Shown: piece after piece, positions 63,218 to 64,000 of the stretch | Layout: each line of letters opens with the position of its first letter | Position numbering within the stretch: the stretch's first letter is position 1 | Origin: Streptomyces sp. AC555_RSS877 | GTDB lineage: Bacteria > Actinomycetota > Actinomycetes > Streptomycetales > Streptomycetaceae | Length of the DNA stretch: 64,000 bases | Direction of reading: 5' to 3' | Assembly: GCF_019049245.1 (NCBI RefSeq) | Contig: NZ_JAGMUK010000079.1 | Location: 113,092 to 177,091, forward strand | Program-made: the position numbers and the translations under genes | Notes under the pieces: generated by a model | Seen by the model: only the letters and a program-made list of their open reading frames with translations | Database searches by the model: none | What the model was told of the DNA's origin: nothing

Positions 63218-64000
63218 CTAGGTCTGCAGATCCCCGTCGGCCAGACGCCCCAGGATCAGCGCGATCCGCAGTGTGAACGCCGACCGTACATCGGAAGGCG
63301 ACCAGCCGGTGACGTCAGTCACACGTCGGAGCCGGTAGCGCACGGTGTTGGGATGAACGAAGAGCATGCGTGCGGCGCCTTCGAGACTGCTCGCCTGTTC
63401 GAGATAGACCGCGAGCGTTTCCAGCAGCGCCGAGCCGGCCTCCTCCAGTGGTCTGTAGATCTCCTCCACCAACTGCTCACGGGCCGCGGGGTCACCGGCC
63501 ATCGCGCGCTCCGGGAGCAGGTCGTCCGCCAGCACCGGCCGCGGGGCGTCCTGCCAGGCAGAACACGCTTTGAGGCCGGCCGCGGCGGCCTGCGCGGAGC
63601 GGGTCGCGGCCAGCAGATCCGGTACGACGGGCCCCGCCACCACCGGCCCCGCGGCGAACGGTCCGATCAGCGACTTGGCGACGGCGAGCGGGTTGTCGCT
63701 GCCGCCCGCGATGACCACGAGCCGGGCCCCGAGCACCCCGGTCAGGACCTGGAGCTTGGCGTGCCGGGCGGCCCGCCGTATGGCCTCGACGGTCAGTTCG
63801 CTGTCACCGTCGGGAGCCGTCCCCAACACCACGCACACATGCTCGGGGGAGTTCCAGCCGAGGGCGGCGGCCCGGCTGACGGCGCCCTCGTCGGCCTCCC
63901 CGCTGAGCACGGCGTTCACGACGAGCGACTCCAGACGCGCGTCCCAGGCACCGCGTGCCTCGGCGGCCTGGGCGTACACCTGGGCGGTGGCGAAGGCGAT
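63218..64000 (-). CDS. fasR: FasR-like PucR-family regulator, 5' end cut by window
   Basis: 260 in-frame codons up to the window edge; the frame stays open at 64000, so the N-terminus is missing. The C-terminal PucR-type HTH is VHPNTVRYRLRRVTDVTG. Position directly upstream of fabDHPF identifies it as FasR, the activator of fatty-acid synthesis in Streptomyces. The protein is expected to be about 400 residues. Confidence 0.9.
   Translation of the reverse strand: MAFATAQVYAQAAEARGAWDARLESLVVNAVLSGEADEGAVSRAAALGWNSPEHVCVVLGTAPDGDSELTVEAIRRAARHAKLQVLTGVLGARLVVIAGGSDNPLAVAKSLIGPFAAGPVVAGPVVPDLLAATRSAQAAAAGLKACSAWQDAPRPVLADDLLPERAMAGDPAAREQLVEEIYRPLEEAGSALLETLAVYLEQASSLEGAARMLFVHPNTVRYRLRRVTDVTGWSPSDVRSAFTLRIALILGRLADGDLQT

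Overview
The window has the very high GC content, third-codon-position G/C bias, GTG/TTG starts and chains of 4-base stop/start overlaps typical of Streptomyces. The right-hand end (fasR, fabD, fabH, acpP, fabF, then a DUF3145 gene) has the same order as the chromosomal type II fatty-acid synthase cluster known from Streptomyces coelicolor. This is therefore core or near-core chromosome, not a plasmid or prophage. No rRNA, tRNA, CRISPR array or transposase was seen.

Layout. (1) 137-10500, minus strand: a translationally coupled operon for an envelope or secreted glycan. It encodes a GT4 glycosyltransferase, three methyltransferases, a giant AftD-like arabinofuranosyltransferase, a condensation-fold acyltransferase, an EamA-like membrane protein and a Trm112-like protein. 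A DUF3068 membrane protein lies just upstream. (2) 12032-15881: a DUF2613 peptide, a PucR-type regulator with a rare TTA codon, and a sortase-anchored (LASTG) Gly-rich surface protein. (3) 16091-17709: an IclR regulator coupled to an SMP-30 lactonase, followed by 81-bp tandem repeats. (4) 18228-21518: a three-gene unit of IrrE/ImmA-type metallopeptidase, MAB_1171c-like membrane protein and FAD monooxygenase. (5) 21780-37050: arabinan use, with an ABC importer, three secreted GH43 enzymes, a GH51 arabinofuranosidase and a GH35 beta-galactosidase, plus an Rrf2 regulator, DUF4360 protein and aminotransferase. (6) 37215-45659: a second sugar importer (ChvE/XylF type) with mutarotase, zinc dehydrogenase and an enolase-superfamily sugar-acid dehydratase. 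(7) 46007-59388: assorted genes, including an SCO2400-like protein, MarR/oxidoreductase pair, serine hydrolase, EI24 protein, Pcp-like secreted protein, TetR/GH3 pair, a second mutarotase, SGNH hydrolase and DUF3145. (8) 59470-64000: the fab cluster.

How the parts fit. Extracellular GH43 enzymes cut arabinan, the TTA-containing importer takes up oligomers, and GH51 releases L-arabinose. Monosaccharide would enter by the ChvE-type importer, be equilibrated by the mutarotase, and could be oxidised (dehydrogenase, lactonase, dehydratase). I see a shared operator-like motif, GTTCGATATTTCG followed by a second G-T/A-TCG half-site about 19 bp on, at five places. They lie before the IclR gene, the ABC importer, the second endo-arabinanase, the TIM-barrel gene and the dehydratase. 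This suggests one IclR-centred regulon across 30 kb. Two of these promoters are also near-copies of each other. Other notable features are three TTA (bldA-dependent) codons, two copies of a MITE-like repeat, a likely SD-masking hairpin before the aminotransferase, a Pcp-family protein with its catalytic Cys replaced by Ser, and an apparent frameshift in a small secreted protein.
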